A DNA stretch of 64,000 bases from Paenibacillus sp. BJ-4 (GCF_020404765.1 NZ_JAIVEM010000030.1:32511-96510); one strand, 5' to 3'; counted from the first letter of the stretch, positions 16,919 through 25,781 are shown. The notes: generated by a model not told the origin, from the sequence alone. Translations and numbers: made by a program.

Positions 16919-17183
16919 AGCGGCTTTTTACAAGCAGCTGAATGGCTTCTTTAACCAGCTTATCCGTATCTCCTCCAGTCTCTTGCTCTTCCAATATACA
17001 ACGTTGCAGATTCTCTGCCACAATTTGAGCAATCGCTTTATCTGATGCATTGCGTACAGCTGATAGCTGGCTGACTACATCCTTGCATGACTTTCCCTCA
17101 TCCATTAAACGAAGTACTCCACGTACTTGACCCTCAATCCTTCTCAGGCGCGTTTTCAGTTCATCACTGTAATTGTAATCCAT
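16917..17183 (-). CDS. cstR: CstR-like persulfide-sensing repressor
   Basis: This 88-residue all-helical protein belongs to the CsoR/RcnR family (DUF156): ELKTRLRRIEGQVRGVLRLM. The sensing residues are C33 (GKSCKDV) and C62 (NLQRCIL). At the position where copper-sensing CsoR has its His ligand (four residues before the second Cys) there is N58, the pattern of CstR, which reacts with hydropersulfides instead of Cu(I). The preceding genes encode sulfur-transfer proteins, which supports this. ATG at 17181-17183 with AAAGGAGTG is chosen; a longer frame has no ribosome site. It appears to have its own weak operator upstream (17212-17231). Confidence 0.85.
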   Translation of the reverse strand: MDYNYSDELKTRLRRIEGQVRGVLRLMDEGKSCKDVVSQLSAVRNASDKAIAQIVAENLQRCILEEQETGGDTDKLVKEAIQLLVKSR

Positions 17184-17211
17184 AAGCAATGCACTCCTTT
17201 TTTGACTTACC

Positions 17212-17231
17212 ATATACATGTATAGGTATAT
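17212..17231. promoter_or_regulatory. Second, variant CstR-type box
   Basis: ATATACATGTATAGGTATAT upstream of the cstR-like gene shares the TATACAT and TATAGG/CCTATA elements of the perfect site at 18408-18431. A TATAAT-like element follows on the minus strand. It may provide separate autoregulation. Confidence 0.45.
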
Positions 17232-17259
17232 TATAAACCAAAAAAATAAATAGCACACC

Positions 17260-17775
17260 CTAGATAAATAGATTTACCTTCCCCTGCGAAGCCTCACCCA
17301 AGTAGGCGGCAACTCCGGCATATTCCAAACCGTCAATTAGCTCTTCTTGTTGCAGTCCTAACAGATCCATTGTCATGGTACAGGCTATGAGCTTAATCCC
17401 CTGCTCTCGAGCCAGCTCTATAAGCTGTGGAAGGGATAGCGCATTGTGCCTTTTCATGACATGTTTAACCATCCATGGGCCGAGTCCAGCAAAATTCATT
17501 TTGGACAATGCAAGTTTTTGAGGGCCACGGGGCATCATCCAGCCAAAGGCTTTTTCGAGCAATCCCTTTTTCGTTTGCACGAGTTCATCTTTACGTAGCA
17601 TGTTTAGACCCCAAAACGTAAAAAATATGGTTACTTCTTGGTCATATGCCGCCGCGCCATTCGCAATAATGAATGCAGCAATCGCCTTATCCAGCTCCCC
17701 ACTGAATAATACAATCGTTGTTTTTTGCTGGGCATGCTCTTGATTTATCGCAACATTTCCTGCTGTTGTAATCAT
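17260..17775 (-). CDS. DsrE/DsrF-like sulfurtransferase (YrkE type)
   Basis: This 171-residue protein belongs to the DsrE/DsrF/DsrH-like family; such proteins carry persulfide sulfur between partners in the cytosol. Features are the TTIVLFSGELDKAIAAFIIA first strand, the VTIFFTFWGLNMLRK helix and IKLIACTMTMDLLG, which holds the single conserved Cys. Its ATG overlaps the stop of the upstream TusA-rhodanese gene by four bases (ATGA), so the two are translationally coupled. It lies between TusA-rhodanese and the CstR-like repressor, the same set seen in cst and B. subtilis yrk loci. Confidence 0.88.
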   Translation of the reverse strand: MITTAGNVAINQEHAQQKTTIVLFSGELDKAIAAFIIANGAAAYDQEVTIFFTFWGLNMLRKDELVQTKKGLLEKAFGWMMPRGPQKLALSKMNFAGLGPWMVKHVMKRHNALSLPQLIELAREQGIKLIACTMTMDLLGLQQEELIDGLEYAGVAAYLGEASQGKVNLFI

Positions 17776-18359
17776 AAGGATTGGCTCCCCTTAGTCTCTC
17801 CTGTCCATTCGGATATGCCTAAAAGCACAGATTTGACGTTATTAGCACCTTTAGCTGCTAATAACTGGCAAGCTCTTTCACTGCGTCCCCCAGCTTGGCA
17901 AATCACTGCAATTTCTTCATCCAGATTTAGCTCGTCGAGCCTATTCTCCAATTCTCCGAGAGGGATGAGTTTTGATCCAGGGATATGTTTAAGTGCAAAT
18001 TCCGCGGGTTCCCGAACATCCAGCAGTAATATGTTCTGCTTTCCGGACAATTTCGTCTGCAGCTCTTCGTGGCTTATCGTTGAAGGAAGTAGGGGTTCTA
18101 TCTCCACTTCAGCAGGGTACGCTTTACGCAGATAATGATGCATTACATCTCCTTTTTGAAGCGTGCCTAAATATTGATGCCCGGTGTTCTGTGCCCAGCT
18201 CTGAAAATCGGCTAATGAACCCTTGTCAGTCGCTTGAATTTCCATAACCTGCCCTGCATTGAGCTCACGCATAGCCCGTTTTGTTTTTACAATAGGCATG
18301 GGACAAGCTAGCCCTTTGCAATCGAGAAAATAGTCTGCTTGGATGTTATTTGATGACAT
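17772..18359 (-). CDS. TusA-rhodanese fusion sulfurtransferase (YrkF/CstA-like)
   Basis: This 195-residue cytosolic protein has an N-terminal TusA domain (residues about 8-80) with C19 in GLACPMP and a C-terminal rhodanese domain (about 95-190) with active-site C154 in VICQAGGRSERAC. It would accept and relay persulfide sulfur, as CstA does in the hydrogen-sulfide response of staphylococci. It is the first gene of a three-gene operon with the DsrE-like protein and CstR. A perfect palindrome overlies its promoter (18408-18460). No sulfur dioxygenase (CstB) or sulfide:quinone reductase is seen here. Confidence 0.9.
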   Translation of the reverse strand: MSSNNIQADYFLDCKGLACPMPIVKTKRAMRELNAGQVMEIQATDKGSLADFQSWAQNTGHQYLGTLQKGDVMHHYLRKAYPAEVEIEPLLPSTISHEELQTKLSGKQNILLLDVREPAEFALKHIPGSKLIPLGELENRLDELNLDEEIAVICQAGGRSERACQLLAAKGANNVKSVLLGISEWTGETKGSQSL

Positions 18360-18407
18360 TGTTCATACCTCCAACTATTTTTTGAACGGGTATCGATTTG
18401 ATTCTTG

Positions 18408-18460
18408 TATACATATACCCCTATATGTATAAAGATAACGAAGCACACTCCTATTGTCAA
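18408..18460 (-). promoter_or_regulatory. Promoter and CstR operator of persulfide operon
   Basis: On the minus strand TTGACA (18455-18460) and TATCTT (18432-18437) are 17 bases apart. Immediately downstream are perfect arms TATACATATA (18408-18417) and TATATGTATA (18422-18431) around CCCC. A C/G-rich centre in an A/T-rich dyad is typical of CsoR/CstR operators, and the position over the transcription start fits repression. Confidence 0.8.
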
Positions 18461-18497
18461 CCTATTTAGCGGTTTATGCTCACAAGTAAAAGAAAAA

Positions 18498-18517
18498 AGC
18501 CGCGCAAAGGCGCGACT
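18498..18517 (-). terminator. Terminator after TetR gene
   Basis: On the minus strand AGTCGCGC and GCGCGGCT pair (one wobble) around four bases, followed by six T. Confidence 0.75.
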
Positions 18518-18537
18518 CTTATTTGAATAAACAAAAA

Positions 18538-19065
18538 TTATTCGTCTATTTTCATCAGTTCCGGCAGATTCAGAGACATCGAGATGTTACAGAGCATCCC
18601 TCTGGCGAGGAAGAGCATCGTTCTTTGCGATGCCTGTTCAATACCTGCATGACGAAAAGCATCATATACGGTCGAATGAATATCACGGAATCCCTGCTGC
18701 ATCACGCTTACAACCACATCCTCCCCGATGGTCTGCGCCTGCATTTGTAAAAGTATTTCATTGCGATAATCCGTCATAATTTGCGAATAAGCCGCAATCA
18801 GCTCCTGCTCTAACTGTTCAGACGGGGCTGAATGGATGACCTGTTGAAAAGATTCCAGGATGCGCGCAAAGGAAACCTTCAGAGCTTCGACAAGCAATGC
18901 TTCCTTGGTAGCAAAAAAACGGAAAATATACGGCTGGGAAATGTTGGCCCGTTCTGCTACTTTAGCTGTTGTAGCTCGATAGTAGCCCATCTCCGCAAAC
19001 ACTTCAATAGCAGCGGATATGATTTCGTTTGGGCGATTTATTGATATTGATGTAGCTTTAGCCAT
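18538..19065 (-). CDS. TetR-family transcriptional regulator
   Basis: This 175-residue regulator has the TetR head INRPNEIISAAIEVFAEMGY plus VAERANISQPYIFRFFATKE, and a short C-terminal ligand domain with LFLARGMLCNISMSLNLPEL. Start ATG is preceded by an AAGGATG-like site. It is monocistronic with its own terminator. A dyad (19103-19120) upstream suggests autoregulation. There is no divergent partner: the next gene upstream (HXXEE protein) is on the same strand and separated by a terminator, so the target is elsewhere. Confidence 0.85.
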   Translation of the reverse strand: MAKATSISINRPNEIISAAIEVFAEMGYYRATTAKVAERANISQPYIFRFFATKEALLVEALKVSFARILESFQQVIHSAPSEQLEQELIAAYSQIMTDYRNEILLQMQAQTIGEDVVVSVMQQGFRDIHSTVYDAFRHAGIEQASQRTMLFLARGMLCNISMSLNLPELMKIDE

Positions 19066-19102
19066 GACTTGTTCATCCTTTATTTATCACGAATTTTCAA
19101 TA

Positions 19103-19120
19103 AGTGATTAATCAATTACT
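19103..19120. promoter_or_regulatory. Operator-like dyad upstream of TetR gene
   Basis: AGTGATTAATCAATTACT is an imperfect palindrome (arms AGTGATT and AATTACT, one mismatch) 38 bp before the TetR start. It is a candidate autoregulatory site. Confidence 0.45.
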
Positions 19121-19167
19121 AATATAAGTATAAACAGCATGTCATAAAAATGCAACGCCATTGTAAA

Positions 19168-19200
19168 AAGTCGCTTCCGTCATTGTGACGAAAACGACTT
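19168..19200 (-). terminator. Terminator of the TetR-HXXEE operon
   Basis: A 15-bp stem with two wobble pairs (outer AAGTCG/CGACTT) lies just after the HXXEE stop codon. On the minus strand it ends in five T. Confidence 0.75.
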
Positions 19201-19211
19201 TCTTGTAGACA

Positions 19212-19838
19212 CTATTTACGAATGTAAGCTCCCAATTGTTGTTTAGAAAAAGAGTAAGGGGAGTCCTCTCTCTTCAACCACATATTCCCTTTAACGATGA
19301 AAATATATACAGCAAGAACAAAGTAGATTGTTCCCAATATCCAGTCCGTTCCAGATGACATGTCGCGCTTCATAACATCATGAATATACCAAATCCCGAC
19401 GGGAACGTGGATGAATAGCGCTGTAACCAAGCCAGGATTATATAAGGTTTTTGCTTTGATATTAACAACAATGCCGTGCCAGACGACCTGGAAGAATCCC
19501 ATAAAAACGGGAGCGAGTCCAAGCCAGATTACTTCTGGAAAACATACGGGGAGCAAATAAAATATATAGGCGATCGCTACATTAATGATCATGGCTGAAT
19601 GGGTATTTAAGGGATAATGATCCGGTGCTTCACTTTTAAACATCGTACTATTAAATAAACCGGGAAAATATCCAGGCCAGCGGTACTCCTCAAATTGATG
19701 GAACAGTATAGCTACAAAGCTTAGCCAGAGTATCCCCGTGATATCAAAAAAGATAGCTCTGTTCATAAGTAGCCCAATGCATATAACCAAACCAATAATT
19801 GCGCCTGCATCTTGCCAATATTTTCTCAAAAAATTCAT
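19212..19838 (-). CDS. HXXEE domain membrane protein
   Basis: This 208-residue protein has about six membrane helices and the namesake motif HQFEEY (about residue 47), followed by a conserved WPGYFPGLFN. HXXEE proteins are integral membrane proteins of unknown function; the motif resembles a metal- or acid-catalysis site within the membrane. ATG at 19836-19838 is chosen because AGGAG precedes it by about 8 bases. The gene lies 22 bp downstream of a TetR gene on the same strand, so the two form an operon controlled by the palindrome at 20523-20555. Confidence 0.8.
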   Translation of the reverse strand: MNFLRKYWQDAGAIIGLVICIGLLMNRAIFFDITGILWLSFVAILFHQFEEYRWPGYFPGLFNSTMFKSEAPDHYPLNTHSAMIINVAIAYIFYLLPVCFPEVIWLGLAPVFMGFFQVVWHGIVVNIKAKTLYNPGLVTALFIHVPVGIWYIHDVMKRDMSSGTDWILGTIYFVLAVYIFIVKGNMWLKREDSPYSFSKQQLGAYIRK

Positions 19839-19860
19839 AATGGTCACTCCTATGATTGAT

Positions 19861-20451
19861 TTATTTTTGATCAAAATATCTTTCAAAAAACAGGTTTAAT
19901 TGTTCCTCAATTGACGGTACTTTCGCAACAGCTCCGGATTCAAGTATCGGGCTCATTAGCGCAGGTAGAAAAATTGCTCCGAATAATTGCAGCATCATCG
20001 CCAGTAACCGTTCTGGCTGTTCCTCACCTGTCAGCTCCTTAATCGTACCCTGAACCTTCGGAAACCCCATTATACTTAAAAACCTTCCGTATTCCTGCTG
20101 AGATGTAAAGGGCGTACTACCCATGGCAATAATCCGCGAGAGAAGCTCCGGATATTGGCGAATGACCTGTAAATAATCAAACAAAAATTGTTTCAGTCTA
20201 TCCTGAGGCGGTATTGCTGTATTATCCAAGATAGAAAACGTGTGTTGAAAGCCATTTAAAATGACTTCAATAGCTTCACTCAGCAGATTTTCTTTTGAAC
20301 CAAAATAATAATTAACTAGAGAAATATTAGTGGCCGATAGGTCAGCAATTTTTCTGATAGTAACCGCTTCAAAACCTTCTTTTTTAATGAATTCCAACGC
20401 AGCTTCTAATATCTTTTCTTTGGTTTGTTGTTTTTTGTCTGCCTGATTCAT
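19861..20451 (-). CDS. TetR-family regulator of the HXXEE gene
   Basis: This 196-residue TetR protein has KEKILEAALEFIKKEGFEAV and IADLSATNISLVNYYFGSKE in the DNA-binding head, similar to CerR/YbiH-type regulators. The C-terminal half is helical (RLKQFLFDYLQVIRQYPELL). It is first in a two-gene operon with the HXXEE membrane protein. A perfect 11-bp palindrome lies 70 bp upstream, so it probably represses its own operon. The inducer is unknown. Confidence 0.87.
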   Translation of the reverse strand: MNQADKKQQTKEKILEAALEFIKKEGFEAVTIRKIADLSATNISLVNYYFGSKENLLSEAIEVILNGFQHTFSILDNTAIPPQDRLKQFLFDYLQVIRQYPELLSRIIAMGSTPFTSQQEYGRFLSIMGFPKVQGTIKELTGEEQPERLLAMMLQLFGAIFLPALMSPILESGAVAKVPSIEEQLNLFFERYFDQK

Positions 20452-20522
20452 GCATGCTTCTCCTCCTCTTATTTAGTCCACTCAGTGCCAATCAAAGGTA
20501 CTGAATTCCTTAATCAAACATC

Positions 20523-20555
20523 AATTTAAACAACGTTTAAAACATTGTTTAAATT
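20523..20555. promoter_or_regulatory. Palindromic TetR operator
   Basis: Perfect arms AATTTAAACAA (20523-20533) and TTGTTTAAATT (20545-20555) are separated by 11 bases that contain a further CGTTTAAA half-site. The location just upstream of the TetR-HXXEE operon suits autorepression. Confidence 0.65.
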
Positions 20556-20614
20556 GAGTTTAGCACTTTAGACTTCACAATACAAGGGACAATTTTACAT
20601 TTGGGATACAGAAA

Positions 20615-20647
20615 AACCCGCAAAACGAATAGGATCGTTTGCGGGTT
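20615..20647 (-). terminator. Terminator after aminopeptidase gene
   Basis: Arms beginning AACCCGCAAA and ending TTTGCGGGTT form a strong stem; on the minus strand five T follow. Confidence 0.85.
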
Positions 20648-20672
20648 GCTTGAATTGAGATTGAGAAAAAGA

Positions 20673-21905
20673 CTAAATGGCCCAATTTCCTTTGCGAAAC
20701 ACAGCTTCTTTGCTTCCGTCTTGCAACTCGCCGTCAATATCCAGCTCGGCTGAACCGATCATAAAATCAACATGAGTCAGGCTGACATTAGCACCGTTCT
20801 TCAACAATTCCTCCCGACTCATTTGTGTTCCTTTTTCCATATTAAAAGGATACGCACTGCCCAGAGCCACATGACAGGAGGAATTTTCGTCAATTCCCGT
20901 ATTGTAAAAAATACGATTGAGATTTGAAATTGGTGAATCGTGCGGAACCAATGCAACTTCACCCAAATAGCTGGCCCCTTCATCCGTAGCGAGCAAATGA
21001 GTCAGATGCTGCTCGCCGGATTCCGCTGTATACTCGGTGACTTTGCCGTCCTTAAAGGTAAAAGTAATGCGATCCACTAGCTGCCCGTTCAAATTTAACG
21101 GCATGGTGCTGGTAACATAACCATTCACACCTGTGCGCTTAGGCATCGTGAACACTTCTTCTGTCGGCATATTGGCCACAAAATAATCCCCACGTTCGTT
21201 TTCACCACCACCACTGCGCCAGATATGCCCGTCAGCTAGTTCAATTTTTAAATCTGTTCCGGGTGCACGGTAATGCAAGCTTTTATATTTTTTATGATTC
21301 AGCTTGTTTTGCAGCTGTTCAAGATTCTTCAAATGCTCCTGCCAATTTTGAACAGGATCTGAGCCGTCTACACGGTTCATTTGGAAAATCGTATCCCACA
21401 TGACACGAATGCGATCCTCTGCTACCACATCGGCAAATACTTTATCGGCCCAAGCCTTCGTTGGCGCTTTAATCAGACACCAGCTAATTTTATGATTCCG
21501 GGTATATTGGGAAAAGCCTTCTCTCGCCGTGACTGCCGCCTTCGTCGCACGTGAAACCTTTTGTGGATCAATGTCTTGATACAGATCGGGATTCGGTACC
21601 TTGATGGTTAGCGTGGCTCCACCCTCTTCCGCGAGTTTTTCCATCATTTCCGCCTTCCATGCCGGGTAATAATCAAAGCAAGCTTCGTCACCCTGTTCAA
21701 AGCGACTGCGTGTAATTTGATCGTCCTCAAACTCTACCTGTACGTATTTGGCCCCTGCTTCATAAGCTTTACTGACAATCAAGCGCGTAAAATCAATGGT
21801 TTCCAGCGGTGCTGTAACCAAAAATACCTGTCCGGGCTGAATGTTGACCCCTACTCTCACGACAAGCTCTGCATATTGCTCCAGCAATGTTTCGAATGTA
21901 CTCAT
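20673..21905 (-). CDS. M29-family metallo-aminopeptidase
   Basis: This 410-residue cytosolic enzyme belongs to the thermophilic aminopeptidase family M29 (AmpS/PepS), which removes N-terminal residues from peptides using two metal ions. The metal-ligand segments are all visible: GGGENERGDYFVANMPTEEV, YLGEVALVPHD, SSCHVALGSAYPF and LTHVDFMIGS. Length is typical. ATG at 21903-21905 is chosen because CAGGAG lies upstream and family members begin at this point; ten extra N-terminal codons are not needed. It follows the acyl-CoA synthetase gene by 44 bp in the same direction, likely one transcript. Confidence 0.9.
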   Translation of the reverse strand: MSTFETLLEQYAELVVRVGVNIQPGQVFLVTAPLETIDFTRLIVSKAYEAGAKYVQVEFEDDQITRSRFEQGDEACFDYYPAWKAEMMEKLAEEGGATLTIKVPNPDLYQDIDPQKVSRATKAAVTAREGFSQYTRNHKISWCLIKAPTKAWADKVFADVVAEDRIRVMWDTIFQMNRVDGSDPVQNWQEHLKNLEQLQNKLNHKKYKSLHYRAPGTDLKIELADGHIWRSGGGENERGDYFVANMPTEEVFTMPKRTGVNGYVTSTMPLNLNGQLVDRITFTFKDGKVTEYTAESGEQHLTHLLATDEGASYLGEVALVPHDSPISNLNRIFYNTGIDENSSCHVALGSAYPFNMEKGTQMSREELLKNGANVSLTHVDFMIGSAELDIDGELQDGSKEAVFRKGNWAI

Positions 21906-21949
21906 GTTCCCACGCTCCTGTTCCATTTTCATCATATTTAATTTTATAA

Positions 21950-23539
21950 TTACAGTACAGATTGCTTTTCCAATTCACGCAGCACCACTCTTCGAATTTT
22001 GCCCGAGCTGGTTTTGGGAAGTTCCTGAATAAACTCTATTTTTCGTGGATACTTATAGGGTGCAGTCCATACTTTAACATGCTGCTGCAGTTCCTTCACC
22101 AGTTCCGGTGATCCTTCTACTCCGGCTTTAAGTACAATGAATGCCTTTACGATATGTCCACGCATTGGGTCAGGACTTGCTACGACAGCACATTCCTGTA
22201 CGGAGTCATGCTTCATAAGCGCTTCCTCTACTTCAAAAGGGCCAATGGTATAACCAGAGCTAATAATGATATCATCACCGCGTCCTTCAAACCAGAAGTA
22301 TCCATCCTCGTCTTTGCGAGCCCGATCTCCTGTCACAAAATAGTCACCTCGGAGACTGGTTGCTTTGCGTTCCGGATCAAGATAATACGTATGAAATAAT
22401 GCCGGTAGATCAGCACGCACTGCAATATCACCGACTTGACCTGGCGCCAGTGGAATGCCATCCTCGTCTATGACCTCAACAAGTCCTGGCGCAATGGATT
22501 TACCCATCGAGCCTGTACGCAGAGGTTCGTCCTTCAAGTTACCAATAATTAATGTGCTTTCCGTCTGTCCGTAACCGTCACGAATCGTAATGTTGAACTG
22601 CTCCTGAAACTTGTTAATGACCTCCTGATTAAGAGGTTCTCCCGCAGAAACAGCGCTGCGCAATTGAGACAGATCGTACTTATCCAAACCATCCGTCTTC
22701 GCCATAATCCGATACTCCGTAGGCGTGCAGCATAATACCTGAATCCCATACTCCTGCAGGAAGTGCAAATAACGACCTGGACGAAACGGACCATTATATA
22801 CGAATCCGGTCGCTCCATTCCCCAGTACGGATAAAAAAGGACTCCAAATCCATTTTTGCCACCCCGGTGCTGCTGTAGCCCATACTACATCCGAAGCTTG
22901 GATATCCAGCCATGGGGATGTTATACGCAGATGAGCATACCCCCAGCCATGGCTATGTACAACACCTTTAGGATTCCCTGTAGTACCTGAGGTATAGGCC
23001 AGAATCGCCATATCGTCCCGATGTGTCTTCACAGCTTCAAAAGTATCGTGCTGTCCGTCCATCAGTTCATCCAGCGCAAGCCAGCCGGGTGCAGGTGCCG
23101 GGTTGTCACCGGAAACCATGATCCGATAATCCAGGGCAGGCAAATCATCATTTATTTTGTCCACTTCACCAGTTACTCCGGTCCATGCAACAATTCCGCG
23201 TGCTTGTGAATGGCGAAGACGATACGCAATATCCTTAGCCCGCAGCATTTCCGAAGAAGGAATAACGGCGAGTCCCAACTTCAAGCACGCCAGGTAAATC
23301 ACATATGCAATAATACGCCGTGGTACTACGACCAAAACTCTGTCTCCTTTATTAAATCCCAGACTCGTGAGTCCACCAGCCAGTCGATTAGCCTTTTTTA
23401 ACAACTCTCCGTAGGTGATCTCCTCGTATTCTCCTGTTTCGCTCAACCACTTGAGTGCTGTTTTACCAGCATTATGGTGTTCCATTTCCGAAGTTATATT
23501 GTAATATTCAGGCGCAAGCCACTGCTGCTGATCTGCCAA
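21950..23539 (-). CDS. AMP-forming acyl-CoA synthetase (YtcI/AcsA-like)
   Basis: This 529-residue enzyme activates a short- or medium-chain carboxylate to its CoA thioester through an acyl-AMP. The phosphate loop is LAYTSGTTGNPKG, followed by GYGQTES, the TGDRARKDEDGYFWFEGRGDD hinge region and the acylation lysine in PKTSSGKIRR. TTG at 23537-23539 is taken as start since AGGGGA is eight bases upstream and the family begins near this residue; the frame is open further upstream without any ribosome site. It is followed by the aminopeptidase gene. The exact acid substrate is unknown. Confidence 0.85.
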   Translation of the reverse strand: MADQQQWLAPEYYNITSEMEHHNAGKTALKWLSETGEYEEITYGELLKKANRLAGGLTSLGFNKGDRVLVVVPRRIIAYVIYLACLKLGLAVIPSSEMLRAKDIAYRLRHSQARGIVAWTGVTGEVDKINDDLPALDYRIMVSGDNPAPAPGWLALDELMDGQHDTFEAVKTHRDDMAILAYTSGTTGNPKGVVHSHGWGYAHLRITSPWLDIQASDVVWATAAPGWQKWIWSPFLSVLGNGATGFVYNGPFRPGRYLHFLQEYGIQVLCCTPTEYRIMAKTDGLDKYDLSQLRSAVSAGEPLNQEVINKFQEQFNITIRDGYGQTESTLIIGNLKDEPLRTGSMGKSIAPGLVEVIDEDGIPLAPGQVGDIAVRADLPALFHTYYLDPERKATSLRGDYFVTGDRARKDEDGYFWFEGRGDDIIISSGYTIGPFEVEEALMKHDSVQECAVVASPDPMRGHIVKAFIVLKAGVEGSPELVKELQQHVKVWTAPYKYPRKIEFIQELPKTSSGKIRRVVLRELEKQSVL

Positions 23540-23666
23540 ATTATATCTTCCCCTTTGTACATAAGATGAGAGCCGTGATCTTATTGTAGTATACCACGTC
23601 CTAGTACCAGGTTCTAATACCAGAATCAATTTTTTTGGAAAAAAATAAATTTTATGAACATACGAC

Positions 23667-23702
23667 AAAAAGAAAGAGCCTGCGGTCAGACTCTTTCTTT
23701 TT
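23667..23702. terminator. Bidirectional terminator
   Basis: Twelve-base perfect arms (AAAAAGAAAGAG, 23667-23678, and its complement at 23691-23702) lie directly after the AlkD-like stop codon on the minus strand and upstream of the acyl-CoA synthetase gene. Confidence 0.8.
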
Positions 23703-23706
23703 GCTG

Positions 23707-24819
23707 CTAAAGACTTTGAAGTTGGAGTTCCAACACTGTATAAGTAGCTTCCTGCCCGTTTACGAGCAATGCAATCCGGTGCGTTCCCGGATAATGACGG
23801 CGAGTTGTCAAATCTGAAAACCGGTGTGTGCGCGTACCTGTAAGACGTGTTCCTCCGGGAACGGTTTTGTCAGAGAGCAAAAACAATTTACGTGAAACTT
23901 GTCCTCTCGCTTTCACAAAATCGATGCCGTATTCGATACGGACCCGCACCGGTTCACCTTCTCGAAGCTGAATAGAATAGCTCAACTCGCAGCTATCGCC
24001 GAGCTTCAACACGGCTGTGTCCGTGGCAAAAGAGGCTTGCGTGACCAATGAGACCCCATCCATTTCATCAGCATAGCCGAACAATGCCATCACCTCGGGG
24101 ACGGATTTGCGAATCAAAGTCCGGCAGCCGTGACGCACAATCCAGTCCGTATAAGGGTGTGTGCCTTTCCACCGCCTAGCCGTAGCTATAATCGTATCAG
24201 GATGGTCCTTGGCGATGTCATTCAGGTTATTGGCTACACTTTTACGTACATACAGTGACGGATCGGCTTTTAGTAATTCCAATACGTTCAATACTGGAGC
24301 GGGATCGTGTTTAAACATGAGCAGTGCCTGCCCCCAAGGTAATCTTGGACGGCATCCTTCACTCGCAAGACGACGGACGTACTCGCTTTGGTGTCCTGCC
24401 CAAGCCGTCATCTGCCGCATCATTCTTTCCGGTTCACGGAGCAGAAAGGGTCTCACGGCAAACTCTGCAGAGGATTTTGATGTAAAACGCTCCAGTGCCT
24501 TCATGGAAAGGTCCCAATGCTCTTCTCCCTGCCCATACACCTCTACAAAATCGGGGAAAAATAAGTACGGAAACCCGCTGCAATGCTCATCTATCGCAAA
24601 CAGGATATCCAAGGCTTCTTCATAACGGCTGGGCAAAAATGCTCCCAATGTTAACGAAATACGCCGCATTCGTTCTTTTAGCTCCAGCTCGTCCCATTTT
24701 TCATCCATAACTTGACGGATAAACCCGTTGGTATCAAACGAGCTATAAGCAGTTTGCACTCTTTCACCGAAAAGGCGAAGAAAATCCTCTGTGTATATAT
24801 TTTTTAAAGGCTCAGCCAT
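23707..24819 (-). CDS. AlkD-like DNA alkylation repair protein
   Basis: This 370-residue protein has the HEAT-like repeat fold of AlkC/AlkD DNA glycosylases, which remove bulky alkylated bases without flipping them. Repeats include AGHQSEYVRRLASEGCRPRL, LLKADPSLYVRKSVANNLND and HPYTDWIVRHGCRTLIRK. The last about 100 residues form an extra beta-rich domain (ELSYSIQLREGEPVRVRIEY), as in AlkC-type proteins. ATG at 24817-24819 has AAAGGAG seven bases upstream; an in-frame ATG six codons earlier does not. It is monocistronic and lies in the cytosol. Confidence 0.82.
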   Translation of the reverse strand: MAEPLKNIYTEDFLRLFGERVQTAYSSFDTNGFIRQVMDEKWDELELKERMRRISLTLGAFLPSRYEEALDILFAIDEHCSGFPYLFFPDFVEVYGQGEEHWDLSMKALERFTSKSSAEFAVRPFLLREPERMMRQMTAWAGHQSEYVRRLASEGCRPRLPWGQALLMFKHDPAPVLNVLELLKADPSLYVRKSVANNLNDIAKDHPDTIIATARRWKGTHPYTDWIVRHGCRTLIRKSVPEVMALFGYADEMDGVSLVTQASFATDTAVLKLGDSCELSYSIQLREGEPVRVRIEYGIDFVKARGQVSRKLFLLSDKTVPGGTRLTGTRTHRFSDLTTRRHYPGTHRIALLVNGQEATYTVLELQLQSL

Positions 24820-25003
24820 TCTGTAACTCCTTTGCATGCGTATGTAAACTGTGAATGATATCTTCTATTATGATAACCACAAACCGTAACGCAACACCAG
24901 CACCAAAATGAAGTACATCATTATAACTGAACAATACAAACTTTATTTTATCCAAACCCCTTTCGGCAAACGAATCGGCTTCGTTCGTTCCCGGTGATCG
25001 GGT

Positions 25004-25552
25004 CTAATTTCGGTTAGCTGTCTCTGCTTCATTTTTTTCACGAATGTAGGCATCAAATAATTCAGGATTCACTACTTTACGCAGTAAATGCATCGTCCCA
25101 TCCCCTGTTCCACGGTCAAAAGCATGAATACGTTTATATCCCCAGCGCTCGTACATAGATAGCAGATATGGATGCTTCTCCGCTGTCGCCAGTGTCACCG
25201 CAGGGGCACCCACCTGATTGCGAATAATCGCCTGCTCTACCCAGTTTAGCAGTTTTCTCCCATATCCTTTACCCTGTGCAGCCGGGTCTACGGCGAACCA
25301 CATCACAAATGGTAAATCGGTTATAAAATCAAGAGCTCTATTTTTCAGATGGCTAACCGTAGCCTGGATGACGCCATCCACTTCCAGCACATAGCAATCA
25401 TTATTTTTAATGTTTTCCTGAATAAGAGCAACATTTACCTGAGCGGCAGGCCACTGAAGTCCCAGCTGCCGAATCGTTTCGTATGCCTCATACGTCACAT
25501 ACTGCAATCTCTCGGCGTCCTTCTGTTGTGCTAGACGATAGATTTCGCTCAT
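25004..25552 (-). CDS. GNAT-family N-acetyltransferase
   Basis: This 182-residue GNAT acetyltransferase has the acetyl-CoA binding segment FAVDPAAQGKGYGRKLL (motif A, with the Q/RxxGxG/A pyrophosphate loop) and motif B in LSMYERWGYKRI. The N-terminal half has the receptor-side helices. Substrate is unknown; the family acetylates amines of small molecules or proteins. The start is ATG after an AGGCGGG site. The 166 bp between it and the AlkD gene contain only a short AACGAA/TTCGTT hairpin just past its stop codon, which may act as terminator. Confidence 0.85.
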   Translation of the reverse strand: MSEIYRLAQQKDAERLQYVTYEAYETIRQLGLQWPAAQVNVALIQENIKNNDCYVLEVDGVIQATVSHLKNRALDFITDLPFVMWFAVDPAAQGKGYGRKLLNWVEQAIIRNQVGAPAVTLATAEKHPYLLSMYERWGYKRIHAFDRGTGDGTMHLLRKVVNPELFDAYIREKNEAETANRN

Positions 25553-25735
25553 ATTAACCCGCCTCTCTATATTGTCATTTATAACGTGGTAAGTCGCTCA
25601 AGTGAATTAATCCCATCTATTTAATAAGATATAAAGAATAATATTACTGTAGCATGCTTACTATCACAGCGACTAATTAATTTTTTCTATAACTACATTT
25701 AAAATAACAATAATCTTGTAACACAGTCATTAAAA

Positions 25736-25781
25736 AAGCCGAGAGCGATACACCCGCTATTCGGGGTAACGCTTTCGGCTT
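25736..25781 (-). terminator. Terminator after aldo/keto reductase gene
   Basis: Arms AAGCCGAGAGCG and CGCTTTCGGCTT (one mismatch) enclose a 22-base loop. On the minus strand six T follow. Confidence 0.8.
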
